This document shows positions 62,641 to 64,000 of a DNA stretch of 64,000 bases, piece by piece. The notes beneath the pieces are model-generated. The model made no database searches, had not been told where the DNA came from, and was given only the letters and a program-made list of their open reading frames with translations. The translations under genes were made by a program, and so were the position numbers. Positions within the stretch are counted from its first letter, which is position 1. Each line of letters opens with the position of its first letter. The DNA is from Monilinia fructicola (taxonomy: Eukaryota; Ascomycota; Leotiomycetes; Helotiales; Sclerotiniaceae): the NCBI GenBank assembly GCA_008692225.1, contig VICG01000014.1, positions 2,042,461 through 2,106,460 on the forward strand. Reading direction: 5' to 3'.

Positions 62641-64000
62641 TAACTATTTTATAAATTTTTTCGCGGGCCACCATCGGTAATGGCCCATTTTGACAAGGGG
62701 GGGTGGTAACCTGCGAAAAAATAATCGAATTAGCCATTATTATAATTCGCTCAAAATATTGAATATAATTTAAAAATTTAAAATCGTATATTATAAAGCT
62801 TTATTTAAATTATTTATATATGAAAATTTACTTTAAATTATCTTTAATATTGAAGGATCTGTACACATTTCAATATATTAGCATTTTGAGTGGTATGTGG
62901 GGTAAAGTTATTTCGATAACAGGGGGGTGGTGGCCTAACAAAATATTTATACAAATTCGAAATTTATTATCATTCTAATTAGCTTAAATCTTAATATAAA
63001 TTAAAAATTTAAAATACTATATAATAAAAATTTATTTAAATATTTTATATATATAAATTTATTTCAAATTATCTCAAAAAATTGAAGGATTTGTACCAGT
63101 TTGAAATTATTAGCTTATGAAAAAGTGATTAGCTAAGGTAAGATATGTAGAGTAGTAATAGTATTTCGAAAAAATAATATATTTCAAATAATATATTTTT
63201 ATATATTAATATTAATTTGAATTTTATATTATAAAAAATCTAAAAAAAGCTAATATCGAATTAAAATGATTAAGGGGTTTTATAATATTTTTTAAAATTT
63301 CAAAATTCGAATTATTTATTATAAAGGTATAATATATATTTTAAAATAAGTAAGCTAATTTGTTTAAACGTAATAAATTGCTATGAATATATTTATATTG
63401 ATTTTATTAGCTTAATTTCATTAAATATAAATAGAACTTTCAAAGGGTAATACTTTAATAAAAATAAGGGTATTCTAATTATATTATTAATTTAATTAAT
63501 AATACGATTTGTAATTCTTTGTATATATATTAACTTTTAATTTATTAAGTTTAACACTTTTTAATAAAAAACGAAAAAGCCTTATTTTACGTTAGTATAT
63601 ATAAGTTCGGCTATAAATGGTAGAGTGAGGAATATTTAACCTCAATAAAATATTCTAAGTGGTTACGTTTGAATACCTCTTTTTTTTTTTAATTTTTATT
63701 TTTTTAAATATTATTTATTTTAATATTATTTTAATTATTATTATTATTTTATTTATTATTAATATTATTATTAATAATTAATATTATTATTAATAATATT
63801 AATATTATTATTAATAATATTAATATTATTATTAATAATTAATATTATTATTAATAATTAATATAATAATTAATATTATTAATATTATTAATAATATTTT
63901 ATTTATTATAATTAGAGTTATTAATAATATTTTCTTTATTATTATTATAATTATTAATAATATTTTATATTAATATTTAAAATGAAAGCATTAACCCTGT

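Larger units (their letters stand above)
55407..64000 (+). repeat. Hierarchical satellite array (0.85 / 1.27 kb monomers, about 2.2-kb dimers)
   Basis: Eight monomers, each starting AATAACTATTCTATGAATTT followed by TTTCGCGGGCC. The GC box of each lies at about 55434, 56184, 57031, 58274, 59202, 60470, 61322 and 62662. Without the solo LTR, spacings are about 583 (first, shortened), 847, 1243, 928, 1268, 852 and 1340; the last unit runs to the window end. Short and long monomers alternate, the long type carrying an extra AT-rich tail with (TTTAATATTATT)-like repeats. Within each monomer two halves of about 230 bases are themselves alike. No coding capacity. The array continues past the window. 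Confidence 0.9.

Overview
This window looks like a filamentous ascomycete chromosome segment, probably Leotiomycetes (Botrytis/Sclerotinia relatives). That placement is inferred from the accessory gene families and the short fungal introns, not proven. The sequence is strongly bipartite. Small islands of balanced composition carry genes (about 1-5.9 kb, 19.5-25.1 kb, 47.8-50.2 kb, 51.2-51.95 kb and 54.45-54.8 kb). They sit in very AT-rich blocks made of decayed transposons whose differences are almost all C-to-T or G-to-A, the signature of repeat-induced point mutation (RIP).

Layout. 1-531 is the end of a short inverted-repeat transposon, followed by minisatellites and a DnaJ-domain membrane protein gene (2742-4804, one frameshift). 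5.9-13.6 kb is AT-rich and holds two TA-flanked inverted-repeat elements, a putative solo LTR, a TAA microsatellite and an ATTT-type satellite. 13615-19536 is a dead Ty1/copia element on the minus strand. The island 19537-25087 holds a broken fungal gene with a 16-residue repeat (minus) and a kinase-TPR gene (plus). 25088-34626 is a dead Ty3/gypsy element (plus) with a 760-bp element nested in its reverse transcriptase. 36159-45011 is a second gypsy element (minus). 45091-47770 is a composite with long terminal inverted repeats that encloses a 155-bp MITE and a repeat block shared with 7.0-8.3 kb. 48352-50103 is a DUF7924-like pseudogene. After pentanucleotide repeats and a small island with four copies of a 46-bp motif, the window ends in a hierarchical satellite array (55.4-64 kb) interrupted by a solo LTR.

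The most notable observations are these. (1) Three retrotransposons have exact or near-exact boundaries, and in each LTR the outward half is spared while the inward half is RIP-mutated. (2) Two LTR families, with a third matching in part, share a layout of CACGTG palindrome, TATA box and a 12-15-bp hairpin, with unlike sequences. (3) The 2.1-2.2 kb satellite is built at three levels around a hairpin that can fold two ways. (4) Frameshifts, mostly single extra bases in homopolymers, recur in every island gene. No CRISPR array, rRNA or convincing tRNA was seen.
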